From: Symsagittifera roscoffensis
Taxonomy: Eukaryota; Xenacoelomorpha; Acoela; Convolutidae
Reading direction: 5' to 3'
Assembly (NCBI RefSeq): GCF_963678635.1
Contig: NC_087068.1
Span: 42,557,649-42,617,648 of the forward strand
Length of the DNA stretch: 60,000 nucleotides
Part shown: positions 10,558-22,749 of the stretch, piece by piece
Layout: each line of letters opens with the position of its first letter
How positions within the stretch are numbered: the first letter of the stretch is position 1
Position numbers and translations under genes: made by a program
Notes under the pieces: model-generated
Database searches by the model: none
Seen by the model: only the letters and a program-made list of their open reading frames with translations
Told to the model about the DNA's origin: nothing

Positions 10558-12349
10558 CTATTTCAAAAACGAGAACCCTTCCTTGATTTCCGCCTGATTG
10601 GCTTGCTTCTGTTCAATTCTTTCATAAAACTCAGTCTTTTTGCTGAGGTTGTCGGCATTCTGGTGTTTGTCACGCATCCTGGGCTCAATTATCATGTGGT
10701 AGCAGTCTAATCTGACAATCCACCGACCAATGAAGCTCTGGTCCATCGAGTACGTCTTCAACCAGGATAACGCTCTATTGTCCACGCGTAACTTAAAGGG
10801 AGCGTTCCCTAAGTATGCGCGGTACTTCTCCACGAATGTGACCACTGCAAGCATTTCTGCCTTTGGTGCACCATACTTCATTTAAGTGTCACTCAACACT
10901 TTACTGCCATATGCAATGGGACGGAAAACTGTTCTCCCATTCCATTCCTGCTCCTGATGCAGTATTCCTGAGATGGCCACTACTGATGCATCTGTGTCAT
11001 GAATATAAATGCCCTTCTCTGTAGGCATGCCCTGCACTGGCGCTTCGCACAGTTCCCGCTTTATGTTATCGAAAGCCGTTTGAGCTTCATCGCTCCATTC
11101 GAACTTTTTCCCTTTGTTGCGCATCAGCTTCTGCATCGGATACACCTTGTCTGCATATCCTTTTATGAACTCACAGATATAATTGGCAAACCCTAGGAAG
11201 CTCATGAGTTGTGTGTCCGTTCTGGGAGCCTTCCATGTCAACACAGCCTCCACTGCTTCCGGGTCCGGCCTCACGCCATGTCTGTTCACCATTCTTCCTA
11301 GATACTTGATTGAATCCCTAAGGGTTTCACATTTCGATGATTTGCATTTCAAGCCTGCTCTTTTCATGCAGCTAAAGACCTCATCGAGCCAATCAATGTG
11401 GTCTTCCAAGGTGGGTGTTGCTATGACTACGTCATCTACGTAACACATCACAAGGTTCCCGTACTTCTTCGTCACTCTGGTCAAAGCCTGAGCCATCAGT
11501 CTTTTGAAAGTGGCCGCGGCGTTGCACAAGCCAAAGGGCATCCTCTTCCACTGGTACAACTCCAAATTCACATGCGAATCCGGACTTTTCTCTGTCCTTC
11601 TTCCGCAGAGGGACCTGCCAGAAGGCAGAACCCAAGTCCAGTGTGGTGATGAACTTGGCGTCACCAAGTTTCGAGATGCTTTCGTCTATTCGCGGTATCG
11701 GATACGCATCTTTTATTGTCACTGCGTTCAGGTAACGAAAGTCGCAACAGAACCTGAGCTTTTTCTTGGCCATGACTACCCCGCAAACCCAAGGTGATTT
11801 CGAGGGTTCAATGAAGTCGTATTCGAGCAACATTTCTATTTCCGCTCGGCCCGCTTCCAATTTATGAGGCGTCATTCGCCTTGCGCCTTCCCTATGAGGA
11901 ACGGCGCCTTCCTTCAATTCTATTTCGTGTTCGACGAAGTTGCAGCAACCGATGTCCGCTTTATGTTTTGAAAATACGTCCGCGTTCCGATTTGAAACCG
12001 CCCTTTATGACTCAAAATCTCCCTCACCTATTTTCCTTCTCAAGTGTTCTATCTCCGGCAAAACCGGTTTGTCGGATTCTAGTTCATATGACGAGGGGCG
12101 TTCCGGAAAGTTCGAGCAGCTCGACAAGCCGTAATCCGTTTCGGGCTTCATCAAAAACAGTTAATTAATAGATTTAAGTTCATCAACTCTCTTTAAAATT
12201 TTATCCTTATCAGCATGATTTGGGCAGTCTTTCACATAATATCTCTTCAAGTTTTGTGTCTCCTCATAGTCGGTTTTCATCGGCAAAGCGTAACCAAGTG
12301 TCTTTCCACGCTGGATCGTAACCGTGGTATCCAGTGTGTTCAATAACAC
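10558..12349 (-). pseudogene. Reverse transcriptase and RNase H (copy A)
   Basis: Copies element RNA into DNA. Fragments: 12161-12349 (protease-RT linker), 11432-11917 (fingers and palm: RFCCDFRYLNAVT, LDLGSAFWQVPL), 10882-11667 (MPFGLCNA, the active-site YVDD, and RNase H start DTDAS) and 10558-10881 (RNase H: DNRALSWL, DKHQNADNLSKK). The family is Ty3/gypsy by motif order and by RT-RNase H preceding integrase. An in-frame TAA at 10882 splits RNase H, and a frameshift near 11580 splits RT. Sequence order and motifs match 40274-41900 of copy B. Confidence 0.9.
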
Positions 12350-12409
12350 ACTGGCACAAAGCCCGTTTCCTGTTATTGAAAAGCTCCGGCCTTTTCAATA
12401 ACAGGAAAA

Positions 12410-13597
12410 TCACCGAATTTGACTATTTGAGTTGGGTACCAGACAAACTTGTTTACTATCACTTAGCGAATTTAAATTTCTCATCCTAAAAATTGCTATT
12501 ACAGCTTGTCCAGGTTGTAGTTTTACCTTTCTATCGAACAAAAATGGTACCTTTTTTTCATCTATTATTATTCTATTATTTGGTTTCTTAACATACTTCC
12601 GGTCCGGTTTTCTAATCCTTAATAGGCCGTTGTTCAAGTCAATCATCACATCAAAGTTCCGGACAAAATCACGGCCCAGGATAAATTGGTCTGAGTCATC
12701 TAAATTCTCAAGAACCAGGAAGCTCATCCAAAGATTACGTCCTCCCATGTGAAGGACCGTTATTGATGTCCTTCCGGCCATGTAGATTGCTCCGCGGTTG
12801 GCGGCTGTCAATCTGAGGTTCTTTGGAAATAGATCTTCCCTCGTGACGCCCATTCTTTCCCATGTCTTTATTGGCATCATGCTTACCACTGCTCCTGTAT
12901 CCAGTAGTTCTGTGACTCCAATTTTCTTCCCATTGGTGTCTAGCAGATGTGCAGTCACATCTGCTTCGTACCCTATGTGTTCTGCATCCTGCTCCACCAT
13001 GGCATCATGGCCAGTTCTGCGGACCTTAAGTTCTTCCTGTCCCAAATAGATCTGCCCCATTTGGTCGCTATCTGTTGTGACGTACGTCCTAGTGTAGATA
13101 CTTATCCCGTCAATGTTCAACATCACTTGATAAGGTCCATAGACTTCCACGTAGTGCCCGTGGAGTTTCTTCGTTCGAGGGCGACCTGATGTCAACAATG
13201 CTCGCACAGCCCTCGACTCTGTGCGTGGCTCTACCTGTCTCAGATAATCTGCATATGTGTCTAAATGCATCTGAATGAACTCTGACGGTTCACTTAGGTT
13301 CCTGATCACCTGATGTCCAGAAACTGAAATTATGGAATGTATTCTGCTTTCCTGTGGCACCATTCTGACCGTCGGGCCAAAGATCTCGTTTAGTTTTATG
13401 CTCAAACTACTTGGTGCTTTCGTTTCTTCGACTTCTGATGGCCCGAAGGCATTTAGTTTTTTCTGAATTTTCTCATTCTCTAGTTCGAGCTTCACCTTTT
13501 GTTCGATCTCCTTCGTCACCAACTCCTGCTGGACTCTGTTTAGAACATCACTCGCCGCTGCCCTATAGTCGATCTTGAAGTCTTCCGCCGATGTCAC
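12410..13597 (-). pseudogene. Aspartic protease region (copy A, first duplicate)
   Basis: A 395-codon frame continuing in the same frame from gag after a stop at 13616. N-terminal residues form a charged helical segment. The retroviral-type protease follows, with the catalytic LLDTGAVVSMM motif and the flap/helix signature ILGRDF. Its role is cleavage of the Gag-Pol polyprotein. 12410 ends with a frame break before RT. Confidence 0.85.
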
Positions 13598-13615
13598 CGG
13601 TTCCGGTTCACGTAT

Positions 13616-16260
13616 TTATTCAGTTACTGCTTGCATCTTCTTTGTTGCCAGCTCTTGTGGTTTTTCCTTTCTGCATCCCTCCGCTTCACTCAACAGGCGA
13701 GCCTTGCTTGCTTTCACACCCGATAAAGTTTCGTCATGCCTTGGATGCTTGATGTCTGCCACAGCATCCCAAAATTGTGGACAATCCGATTTAAAATGAC
13801 CTTCAAAGTTACAAAAGAAACACCTTGGACCGAATTTCGCAATTACTCCTCTCATGAAATCTTCATGATCGACCTCTGACGCATCTTCATCCTCGAGGCT
13901 AAAGCCTATTGCTTTTATGCCATGTTTGTAGGTTGGGCATGCTGACACATGATGGTCCGTCGAACTGCAGTTTGCACAAGAGCGTCTCTTGTCCATATCT
14001 TCCCTTGGTTTGTACCAGTTGTTACCTTGGTTTGCTGGTCCATTGTTAAAACTGCCATAATTGTTTTTGTTTTATCCAGATTTCGATTGAGACTTCAGTA
14101 AAAGATATTCTTTTGACTTGAGTCTCAACTCCTCTGGTGTTGGCGCATTGGTTGAAAGTGGTGTGTAATGTGTCGCTAACATCGTTCGAAGTTCATCACT
14201 CTTCACACCATCGATGAATTTTGAGGCTACTGCCAGATTCAACCTTCTGTTCGACTCATCTGGTTGGCTACGCCTTTTCAGCATCTCCAAATTGTCTAGA
14301 AGCTTGTCTATCGTCTCGCCTTCACGTTGCCTTCGTTTCTTGAAGCGCATCATTGCTTGGTGTCCTTGCACCCCTGAGCCAAAACTATATAACAAGATTT
14401 AAAAGATTTTCTCAGCAGTGTCCCGCTGGTGTTGCATTTTGGCCAGTACACAGTTTAGGGCAGTCCCTTCCAGGCTACTGGTGAGAGCACTGCATTCTTG
14501 TCTTTCTGACAAGTCCTTCTCTTCAAAATGCAGTTTCATTACCTCTATCCAGGTATCAATGCAGCCATCAGATTTATCTTTATAGCATCTTGGTTTCTTA
14601 AAAACCCTTCTGGACTTTTCAATGCGTTCATTGGTTCTAGACAACCTCGTTAGAAACGTTTCCAAGGACCTGTTCAGAGGTTCAAAGGCTGTGGCCATTG
14701 ATGTAGCGTCCCTTGAGTTCCCCGCTTGAGTATCACTGCCCCCTGATAGAGGCTCTGGATTTTCCCTCCTGTCCGAATTGCTGGGATGACTTCTTCCTTG
14801 ACTCGCATGACTCCAGTTCCTGGAATCACATCTCCCAGTCGCATGTGTATCTTGCGTCGGTCGTTCGTTCGAAGTCGGTTTGTTGCCAGTTGAACTTCCT
14901 CTGATGTGTGAGCCCCGTGGCCTATTGTCCCCTGTTGCACAGCTGGATGAACTGCCCCTTCCTCTAGTGGATCCATATGTCCTTCTTCTATTGGGTAGTT
15001 CATTGAAGTTCACTCTCGGCTCATTGCTGGGTTCTCCTGAGTTTGGTTCCCCAGTCTTCGATCCACTTCTGCTTCCTAGTAGCCCATCCAACCTATCCAT
15101 GATAGCCTGAGACCGCCTCTCCATCATCGCGACTATCTTCGTGTCAAGAGTCCCAAGAGTTTGCTCTTGTTGCATTCTCAACTTATCCATGTCATCTCTC
15201 AACCGTAACTCTCTCTGCTCAGCTTCCCTCGTCATTCGTGACAAGTTCTTGGCCAAGTGTTCATCCGTTCTCTCCTTCAAGAGTTTTTCGCTTCTGCTAA
15301 CTTCTTGTCTGTTGCAGTTGATCTCTTCCCGCAGGTTTTCTCTCTCGATGTGGACTGCCCTTTCTAGTTCACTCATTCTTAAGGAAATCTGTTCATTCTG
15401 TTCTCCTATTCTGCCCACTATGTTGGTCAAGGCTTCTTCAATTGATGCTCCGTTGTCGTCACAAATGGCGTCACAAGTTGCGGCGTCACCCTGTTGGTTC
15501 CAAGTAGCTTGGTGCTGGTCGAGACTCGGGTCTTGATTCTCTGCCTCGACGTCTCTTCAAGATCCACTTCTCTATCCGCAGGTGGGTTCCATGGAGCCAG
15601 TCTCTCTATCGGTGTATGCGTCATTCTCCTGAGTCGAACTATTGAGGCTGACTTGAGATCCGAAGTCATCTTGCTCGTAATATTCCTCCTCTTCTTCCTG
15701 GGTTTCTGCTTCATCGCCTGTACCCGTTCCCATGGTAAATGGAAAGAAGATTCTCAAAGTGTTCTTCACTCTTTCTGAAAATGAGGAGGAGTTGCTGGTT
15801 TCTCCGTCACGCCATGCATCATGGTGTTGTCTGTGGGTGATCTTATGGTCGCCACATTTTCAGTAGAGATGTCGGAAGTTCCGACATCTCTTCTCGGTCT
15901 AGCGTCTCGATGGAAGTGGCAAAATCTTGGCCTTGTTCTACCGGAGTATTTTCACTTGCCAATCTTCATTTCCCTCTCCCTTCCAGTCGATGTCCGTCCC
16001 GGTTATCATCCATGGCAGGTTCTGGATGGACCTCTACGTCTAACATTGCCTTTTGTCATTCTGAGGACTTTTGACTCCTGGTTTCAACCATTGCGCTTAA
16101 AACTTTCTTCCCTTTGTCGGTCCGGGTTCGTGCGATCCTTTCCACAAAAGGGTCGTTCATTGCTTTTCTTTGTTTGTCTGGTATGAATTTCCTAGATATT
16201 AGAGATATCACTTAATTTGGGAATCCTTGACTTGTCTAGACAAATTTTCAGTTTGTCACT
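13616..16260 (-). pseudogene. gag (copy A, first duplicate)
   Basis: Structural polyprotein. Segments: an acidic N-terminal part (15572-15769, EEEEEYYEQDD), a coiled coil and capsid (14399-15430, 14072-14395) and nucleocapsid (13616-13996). Nucleocapsid has two CX2CX4HX4C knuckles, CANCSSTDHHVSAC and CFFCNFEGHFKSDC. A stop at 14399 interrupts the capsid right after EKIF; copy B has glutamate there. Unlike the second duplicate, a small insertion near 15460 also breaks the 437-codon frame. The part above about 15780 is decayed. Confidence 0.85.
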
Positions 16261-16445
16261 TCTTACTGCCTATACACTCATTCGATTGTTAGTTTCCTTG
16301 TTGTTTGACTACTGATAAAAATAACACAACACAATAAATTCCAAAGTTTCACTTAAATAATGATCACAAATCCTTGTATGTTATCACAGTACAGCATGTA
16401 TACAATCTATTCACAATGATCGATTATTTGTTGTAAGATATGAAG

Positions 16446-16814
16446 CTAGCGCAGTCTGATGATATAAAAATATTTAAAAGATAGTGTGCTCACTACCCAA
16501 TCAAGAACATATATTATTGATTTAAAACCAAGAATGAAGAAGAATAAAAACATTTTCAATGAAAAACGTATGTGTTTTGTACTTGAGTCAGTCGCAATGT
16601 AATAGTCGAACTTGTTTCTAAAGAAAGAGCTTTTCCCGTTCGGTGCTGCACCAATCAGACAAAAGCTGAAGGCAGTAATTTTCTCAAGTGGGCGTCTATT
16701 GCACCCACCGAGTGCTGTGTTACCTATCTGCTTTCGGATTGCCCGAGCTAGACCTACTAAAATCCTCAAGGCAATCACTTTTCCAAAAAACAATTCGGAT
16801 TTCAATCCACACAA
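16446..16814 (-). CDS. Small conserved leader ORF of unknown function
   Basis: 122 codons, basic N-terminal half (LARAIRKQIGN, CNRRPLEKITA) and a hydrophobic tail. The same ORF is at 21915-22283, and a 109-codon version at 46219-46548 in copy B, where the first 60 residues are well conserved. It lies between the LTR and gag. Conservation may simply reflect nucleotide similarity; I cannot show selection. No family is recognised. Confidence 0.25.
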   Translation of the reverse strand: MCGLKSELFFGKVIALRILVGLARAIRKQIGNTALGGCNRRPLEKITAFSFCLIGAAPNGKSSFFRNKFDYYIATDSSTKHIRFSLKMFLFFFILGFKSIIYVLDWVVSTLSFKYFYIIRLR

Positions 16815-17005
16815 ATCAGTGACAAACGCTTGTTAAGTTTAGACCTAGTGTCGCGAGTATCCGGGCTTAGACCTGTTTTGTTTTTGTCTGGTCTTTTATA
16901 AAACGCAAGTTACCAGTGCAGTCACTGGTTCCTAGCCTGTCTCCTAATAACCTAATACCTTTCACTATTTACTTTTCTTTTGTCCACTCAAGTTTTGACA
17001 AAAAT

Positions 17006-17280
17006 AGGACCCCTCCGGGTTGGCAAAACCAGGACCCCTCCGGATTGGCAAAAATAGCACCCTTCCGGATTGGCAAATTGGGGGACCTCTCCGGATTGGC
17101 GAAAACAGGACCCCTCCGAATTGGCAAAATTGGGACCCCTCCAGATTGGCAAAATTTGGACCCCTCCGGATTGGCAAAGTTGGGACCCCTCCGGATTGGC
17201 AAAATTGGGACCCCTCCGGAGGGGCAAATACAGGACCCTTCAGAATTGGCAAAATTGGGACCCCTCCGGATTGGAAAAAT
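17006..17280. repeat. 25-bp minisatellite, 11 copies
   Basis: The unit contains GACCCCTCCGGATTGGCA followed by AAA and two or three variable bases. Eleven near-perfect 25-bp units run head to tail. Because 25 is not a multiple of 3 and the unit lacks stops, several frames on both strands stay open; these are not taken as genes. Each unit carries the 6-bp palindrome TCCGGA. Confidence 0.92.
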
Positions 17281-18438
17281 ACCTTTTCCGAGGCTTTTAA
17301 AATTTTCACCCGATACCATTCCGGATACGTTCTCCTGTAGGAACTAACTAGAAACGGTGTATTTTCTGTCCCAAGACCCTTCCGGATTGAAGCTAAACCT
17401 CTTATTTGACAATTCACCTTAACTGTGAAGGGTCTCATAACTAGCCCAGTTTCGACTCGACTATGGTTTTCTGGTTCCCTTAGCCCTCCTTTTTTGACTA
17501 GAGCAGCGTAAAATTGCCTTATCCAACCATTACTACTCTTTGGTGGGGGTATAAGAGCTTTCTAAAAATATATATAAAATGTGAGGGGTGTACCTTCCCG
17601 AATTAGTGAGTTTGCTAAAAACAATCTTAAAAAATTTTCACGCTTGTTTTCTCGAACAATTGAAGTTTCTATGAGTAAGCTCACCTAATTTCGGATCTAA
17701 TGGTACCAGAATCAACTGGATCTGTCCAGTTGTTCCAAAGTTATTAACCAAAACGTCTTTTTTCTAATAGGTTCTTGCAAAAAAAAACAATCTAAAACGT
17801 TCCAGCTGAAAAAATTTGCCAAAAACAATGCTATTTGGACCCTTCCAGATTGATGAATCCACTAAATCAGGGACGTTAAGTTCAATTTCACTGTAACCCG
17901 GAAGGTTATCGGCAAACGGGTTTTAACACCTGTCGAATCACTAGCGAACGTTGTCCGAACAACAATTTTTACTGTCCTAACTCAAAAGTTTTGCACACTA
18001 ATTTTGCGCTTTGTTCCGTTCCAAAAAATATCGATATCTCATAAATCGCGATTTGTGGGGGTTTCAAAGTATCGCTATTTTGACCCTAAAAACCGGTCTG
18101 TTTACTGTGTTTTTCACTGAAAAACGGTATAGGAGTATTAATAAAGGCTGTATAAATGGTAATACTAGTAATATTATACCCCTCCAGGTTTGTTCAATAC
18201 CCGAATTCAGGTGCTTAACTCGGAAATTTGCAGTTCGGTGAAGAATCACTACAGTGCAGTCACTGTCGAGCCCCCCATAGATTATTATCCTATTTTTCGT
18301 ACCAAAGGGATACAAAACTTGTTCACGATACGAAACAGTCGATTGTTGTTGTCCTTGCGCCCCTTCTTCTCGCTCCTTGCACTGCTTGCCGGATCAGTCT
18401 TCTTCTCTAATCCCGAGACCCTTCCGGGTTGAGCTTAA

Positions 18439-19068
18439 TTACCCTATGTGTTCTGCATCCTGCTCCACCATGGCATCATGGCCAGTTCTGCGGACCTTAA
18501 GTTCTTCCTGTCCCAAATAGATCTGCCCCATTTGGTCGCTATCTGTTGTGACGTACGTCCTAGTGTAGATACTTATCCCGTCAATGTTCAACATCACTTG
18601 ATAAGGTCCATAGACTTCCACGTAGTGCCCGTGGAGTTTCTTCGTTCGAGGGCGACCTGATGTCAACAATGCTCGCACAGCCCTCGACTCTGTGCGTGGC
18701 TCTACCTGTCTCAGATAATCTGCATATGTGTCTAAATGCATCTGAATGAACTCTGACGGTTCACTTAGGTTCCTGATCACCTGATGTCCAGAAACTGAAA
18801 TTATGGAATGTATTCTGCTTTCCTGTGGCACCATTCTGACCGTCGGGCCAAAGATCTCGTTTAGTTTTATGCTCAAACTACTTGGTGCTTTCGTTTCTTC
18901 GACTTCTGATGGCCCGAAGGCATTTAGTTTTTTCTGAATTTTCTCATTCTCTAGTTCGAGCTTCACCTTTTGTTCGATCTCCTTCGTCACCAACTCCTGC
19001 TGGACTCTGTTTAGAACATCACTCGCCGCTGCCCTATAGTCGATCTTGAAGTCTTCCGCCGATGTCAC
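18439..19068 (-). pseudogene. Protease N-terminal part, truncated by duplication
   Basis: A 209-codon frame identical in sense to the first half of 12410-13597. It stops at the duplication junction (about 18437) before the catalytic DTG motif. It continues into leader sequence, so no protease could be made from it. Confidence 0.8.
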
Positions 19069-19086
19069 CGGTTCCGGTTCACGTAT

Positions 19087-21730
19087 TTATTCAGTTACTG
19101 CTTGCATCTTCTTTGTTGCCAGCTCTTGTGGTTTTTCCTTTCTGCATCCCTCCGCTTCACTCAACAGGCGAGCCTTGCTTGCTTTCACACCCGATAAAGT
19201 TTCGTCATGCCTTGGATGCTTGATGTCTGCCACAGCATCCCAAAATTGTGGACAATCCGATTTAAAATGACCTTCAAAGTTACAAAAGAAACACCTTGGA
19301 CCGAATTTCGCAATTACTCCTCTCATGAAATCTTCATGATCGACCTCTGACGCATCTTCATCCTCGAGGCTAAAGCCTATTGCTTTTATGCCATGTTTGT
19401 AGGTTGGGCATGCTGACACATGATGGTCCGTCGAACTGCAGTTTGCACAAGAGCGTCTCTTGTCCATATCTTCCCTTGGTTTGTACCAGTTGTTACCTTG
19501 GTTTGCTGGTCCATTGTTAAAACTGCCATAATTGTTTTTGTTTTATCCAGATTTCGATTGAGACTTCAGTAAAAGATATTCTTTTGACTTGAGTCTCAAC
19601 TCCTCTGGTGTTGGCGCATTGGTTGAAAGTGGTGTGTAATGTGTCGCTAACATCGTTCGAAGTTCATCACTCTTCACACCATCGATGAATTTTGAGGCTA
19701 CTGCCAGATTCAACCTTCTGTTCGACTCATCTGGTTGGCTACGCCTTTTCAGCATCTCCAAATTGTCTAGAAGCTTGTCTATCGTCTCGCCTTCACGTTG
19801 CCTTCGTTTCTTGAAGCGCATCATTGCTTGGTGTCCTTGCACCCCTGAGCCAAAACTATATAACAAGATTTAAAAGATTTTCTCAGCAATGTCCCGCTGG
19901 TGTTGCATTTTGGCCAGTACACAGTTTAGGGCAGTCCCTTCCAGGCTACTGGTGAGAGCACTGCATTCTTGTCTTTCTGACAAGTCCTCCTCTTCAAAAT
20001 GCAGTTTCATTACCTCTATCCAGGTATCAATGCAGCCATCAGATTTATCTTTATAGCATCTTGGTTTCTTAAAAACCCTTCTGGACTTTTCAATGCGTTC
20101 ATTGGTTCTAGACAACCTCGTTAGAAACGTTTCCAAGGACCTGTTCAGAGGTTCAAAGGCTGTGGCCATTGATGTAGCGTCCCTTGAGTTCCCCGCTTGA
20201 GTATCACTGCCCCCTGATAGAGGCTCTGGATTTTCCCTCCTGTCCGAATTGCTGGGATGACTTCTTCCTTGACTCGCATGACTCCAGTTCCTGGAATCAC
20301 ATCTCCCAGTCGCATGTGTATCTTGCGTCGGTCGTTCGTTCGAAGTCGGTTTGTTGCCAGTTGAACTTCCTCTGATGTGTGAGCCCCGTGGCCTATTGTC
20401 CCCTGTTGCACAGCTGGATGAACTGCCCCTTCCTCTAGTGGATCCATATGTCCTTCTTCTATTGGGTAGTTCATTGAAGTTCACTCTCGGCTCATTGCTG
20501 GGTTCTCCTGAGTTTGGTTCCCCAGTCTTCGATCCACTTCTGCTTCCTAGTAGCCCATCCAACCTATCCATGATAGCCTGAGACCGCCTCTCCATCATCG
20601 CGACTATCTTCGTGTCAAGAGTCCCAAGAGTTTGCTCTTGTTGCATTCTCAACTTATCCATGTCATCTCTCAACCGTAACTCTCTCTGCTCAGCTTCCCT
20701 CGTCATTCGTGACAAGTTCTTGGCCAAGTGTTCATCCGTTCTCTCCTTCAAGAGTTTTTCGCTTCTGCTAACTTCTTGTCTGTTGCAGTTGATCTCTTCC
20801 CGCAGGTTTTCTCTCTCGATGTGGACTGCCCTTTCTAGTTCACTCATTCTTAAGGAAATCTGTTCATTCTGTTCTCCTATTCTGCCCACTATGTTGGTCA
20901 AGGCTTCTTCAATTGATGCTCCGTTGTCCACTAATGGCGTCACAAGTTGCGGCGTCACCCTGTTGGTTCCAAGTAGCTTGGTGCTGGTCGAGACTCGGGT
21001 CTTGATTCTCTGCCTCGACGTCTCTTCAAGATCCACTTCTCTATCCGCAGGTGGGTTCCATGGAGCCAGTCTCTCTATCGGTGTATGCGTCATTCTCCTG
21101 AGTCGAACTATTGAGGCTGACTTGAGATCCGAAGTCATCTTGCTCGTAATATTCCTCCTCTTCTTCCTGGGTTTCTGCTTCATCGCCTGTACCCGTTCCC
21201 ATGGTAAATGGAAAGAAGATTCTCAAAGTGTTCTTCACTCTTTCTGAAAATGAGGAGGAGTTGCTGGTTTCTCCGTCACGCCATGCATCATGGTGTTGTC
21301 TGTGGGTGATTTTATGGTCGCCACATTTTCAGTAGAGATGTCGGAAGTTCCGACATCTCTTCTCGGTCTAGCGTCTCGATGGAAGTGGCAAAATCTTGGC
21401 CTTGTTCTACCGGAGTATTTTCACTTGCCAATCTTCATTTCCCTCTCCCTTCCAGTCGATGTCCGTCCCGGTTATCATCCATGGCAGGTTCTGGATGGAC
21501 CTCTACGTCTAACATTGCCTTTTGTCATTCTGAGGACTTTTGACTCCTGGTTTCAACCATTGCGGTTAAAACTTTCTTCCCTTTGTCGGTCCGGGTTCGT
21601 GCGATCCTTTCCACAAAAGGGTCGTTCATTGCTTTTCTTTGTTTGTCTGGTATGAATTTCCTAGATATTAGAGATATCACTTAATTTGGGAATCCTTGAC
21701 TTGTCTAGACAAATTTTCAGTTTGTCACTT
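19087..21730 (-). pseudogene. gag (copy A, second duplicate, least broken)
   Basis: The frame 19870-21183 is open for 437 codons: S/T-rich N-terminus, long coiled coil with heptads around ERAVHIERENLREEINC, an R/G/S-rich linker, and the start of capsid (IDTWIEVMKLHFEEEDLSE). The stop at 19870 after EKIF and the nucleocapsid stop at 19087 are the same as in the first duplicate. Capsid continues at 19543-19866 and two zinc knuckles lie in 19087-19467. The capsid resembles Retrotrans_gag by sequence pattern. Confidence 0.85.
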
Positions 21731-21914
21731 CTTACTGCCTATACACTCATTCGATTGTTAGTGTCCTTGTTGTTTGACTACTGATAAAAATAACACAACA
21801 CAATAAATTCCAAAGTTTCACTTAAATAATGATCACAAATCCTTGTATGTTATCACAGTACAGCATGTATACAATCTATTCACAATGATCGATTATTTGT
21901 TGTAAGATATGAAG

Positions 21915-22283
21915 CTAGCGCAGTCTGATGATATAAAAATATTTAAAAGATAGTGTGCTCACTACCCAACCAAGAACATATATTATTGATTTAAAACCAA
22001 GAATGAAGAAGAATAAAAACATTTTCAATGAAAAACGTATGTGTTTTGTACTTGAGTCAGTCGCAATGTAATAGTCGAACTTGTTTCTAAAGAAAGAGCT
22101 TTTCCTGTTCGGTGCTGCACCAATCAGACAAAACCTGAAGGCAGTAATTTTCTCAAGTGGGCGTCTATTGCACCCACCGAGTGCTGTGTTACCTATCTGC
22201 TTTCGGATTGCCCGAGCTAGACCTACTAAAATCCTCAAGGCAATCACTTTTCCAAAAAACAATTCGGATTTCAATCCACACAA
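21915..22283 (-). CDS. Small conserved leader ORF (second duplicate)
   Basis: A 122-codon copy of 16446-16814 with three or four residue changes. It gives no independent evidence of coding, because the whole block is a recent duplicate. Confidence 0.22.
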   Translation of the reverse strand: MCGLKSELFFGKVIALRILVGLARAIRKQIGNTALGGCNRRPLEKITAFRFCLIGAAPNRKSSFFRNKFDYYIATDSSTKHIRFSLKMFLFFFILGFKSIIYVLGWVVSTLSFKYFYIIRLR

Positions 22284-22474
22284 ATCAGTGACAAACGCTT
22301 GTTAAGTTTAGACCTAGTGTCGCGAGTATCCGGGCTTAGACCTGTTTTGTTTTTGTCTGGTCTTTTATAAAACGCAAGTTACCAGTGCAGTCACTGGTTC
22401 CTAGCCTGTCTCCTAATAACCTAATACCTTTCACTATTTACTTTTGTTTTGTCCACTCAAGTTTTGACAAAAAT

Positions 22475-22749
22475 AGGACCCCTCCGGATTGGCAAAACCA
22501 GGACCCCTCCGGATTGGCAAAAATAGCACCCTTCCGGATTGGCAAATTGGGGGACCTCTCCGGATTGGCGAAAACAGGACCCCTCCGAATTGGCAAAATT
22601 GGGACCCCTCCAGATTGGCAAAATTTGGACCCCTCCGGATTGGCAAAGTTGGGACCCCTCCGGATTGGCAAAATTGGGACCCCTCCGGAGGGGCAAATAC
22701 AGGACCCTTCAGAATTGGCAAAATTGGGACCCCTCCGGATTGGAAAAAT
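22475..22749. repeat. 25-bp minisatellite, 11 copies (second duplicate)
   Basis: Same eleven-unit array as 17006-17280, with the first unit reading GGATTGG instead of GGGTTGG. Unit order and the odd unit with GGAGGGGCA are preserved, so the array was copied as a block. Confidence 0.9.

Larger units (their letters stand above)
12970..18437. repeat. Tandem duplication in copy A, unit 1 (protease part, gag, leader)
   Basis: This 5.47 kb block is repeated at 18438-23904 in the same orientation with very few differences (offset 5468-5471). The junction at 18430-18440 joins leader sequence (...GAGCTTAA) to protease sequence (ACCCTATGTG...). There is almost no microhomology. The very high identity means recent duplication or an assembly artefact. 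Confidence 0.9.
16261..18437 (-). other. Leader / 5' untranslated region (copy A, first duplicate)
   Basis: No protein of known family. It contains a conserved small ORF (16446-16814), an 11-copy 25-bp minisatellite (17006-17280) and further single copies of its core GACCCYTCCRGATTG at about 17385, 17846 and 18415. Outside these I see AT-rich sequence with short T runs and nothing else assignable. Confidence 0.6.

Noticed and set aside
16916-17438. Overlapping 76-157 codon ORFs on both strands across the minisatellite (also 22385-22907 and 46711-47100)
   Set aside because: A 25-bp repeat without stops keeps several frames open. The translations are cycling repeats of one 25-residue peptide in different frames and are not conserved beyond the array.
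20612-21247. 211-codon + strand ORF over gag
   Set aside because: Antisense shadow of the gag coiled-coil frame; Ser/Leu-rich, as expected from the reverse of an E/R/Q-rich helix.
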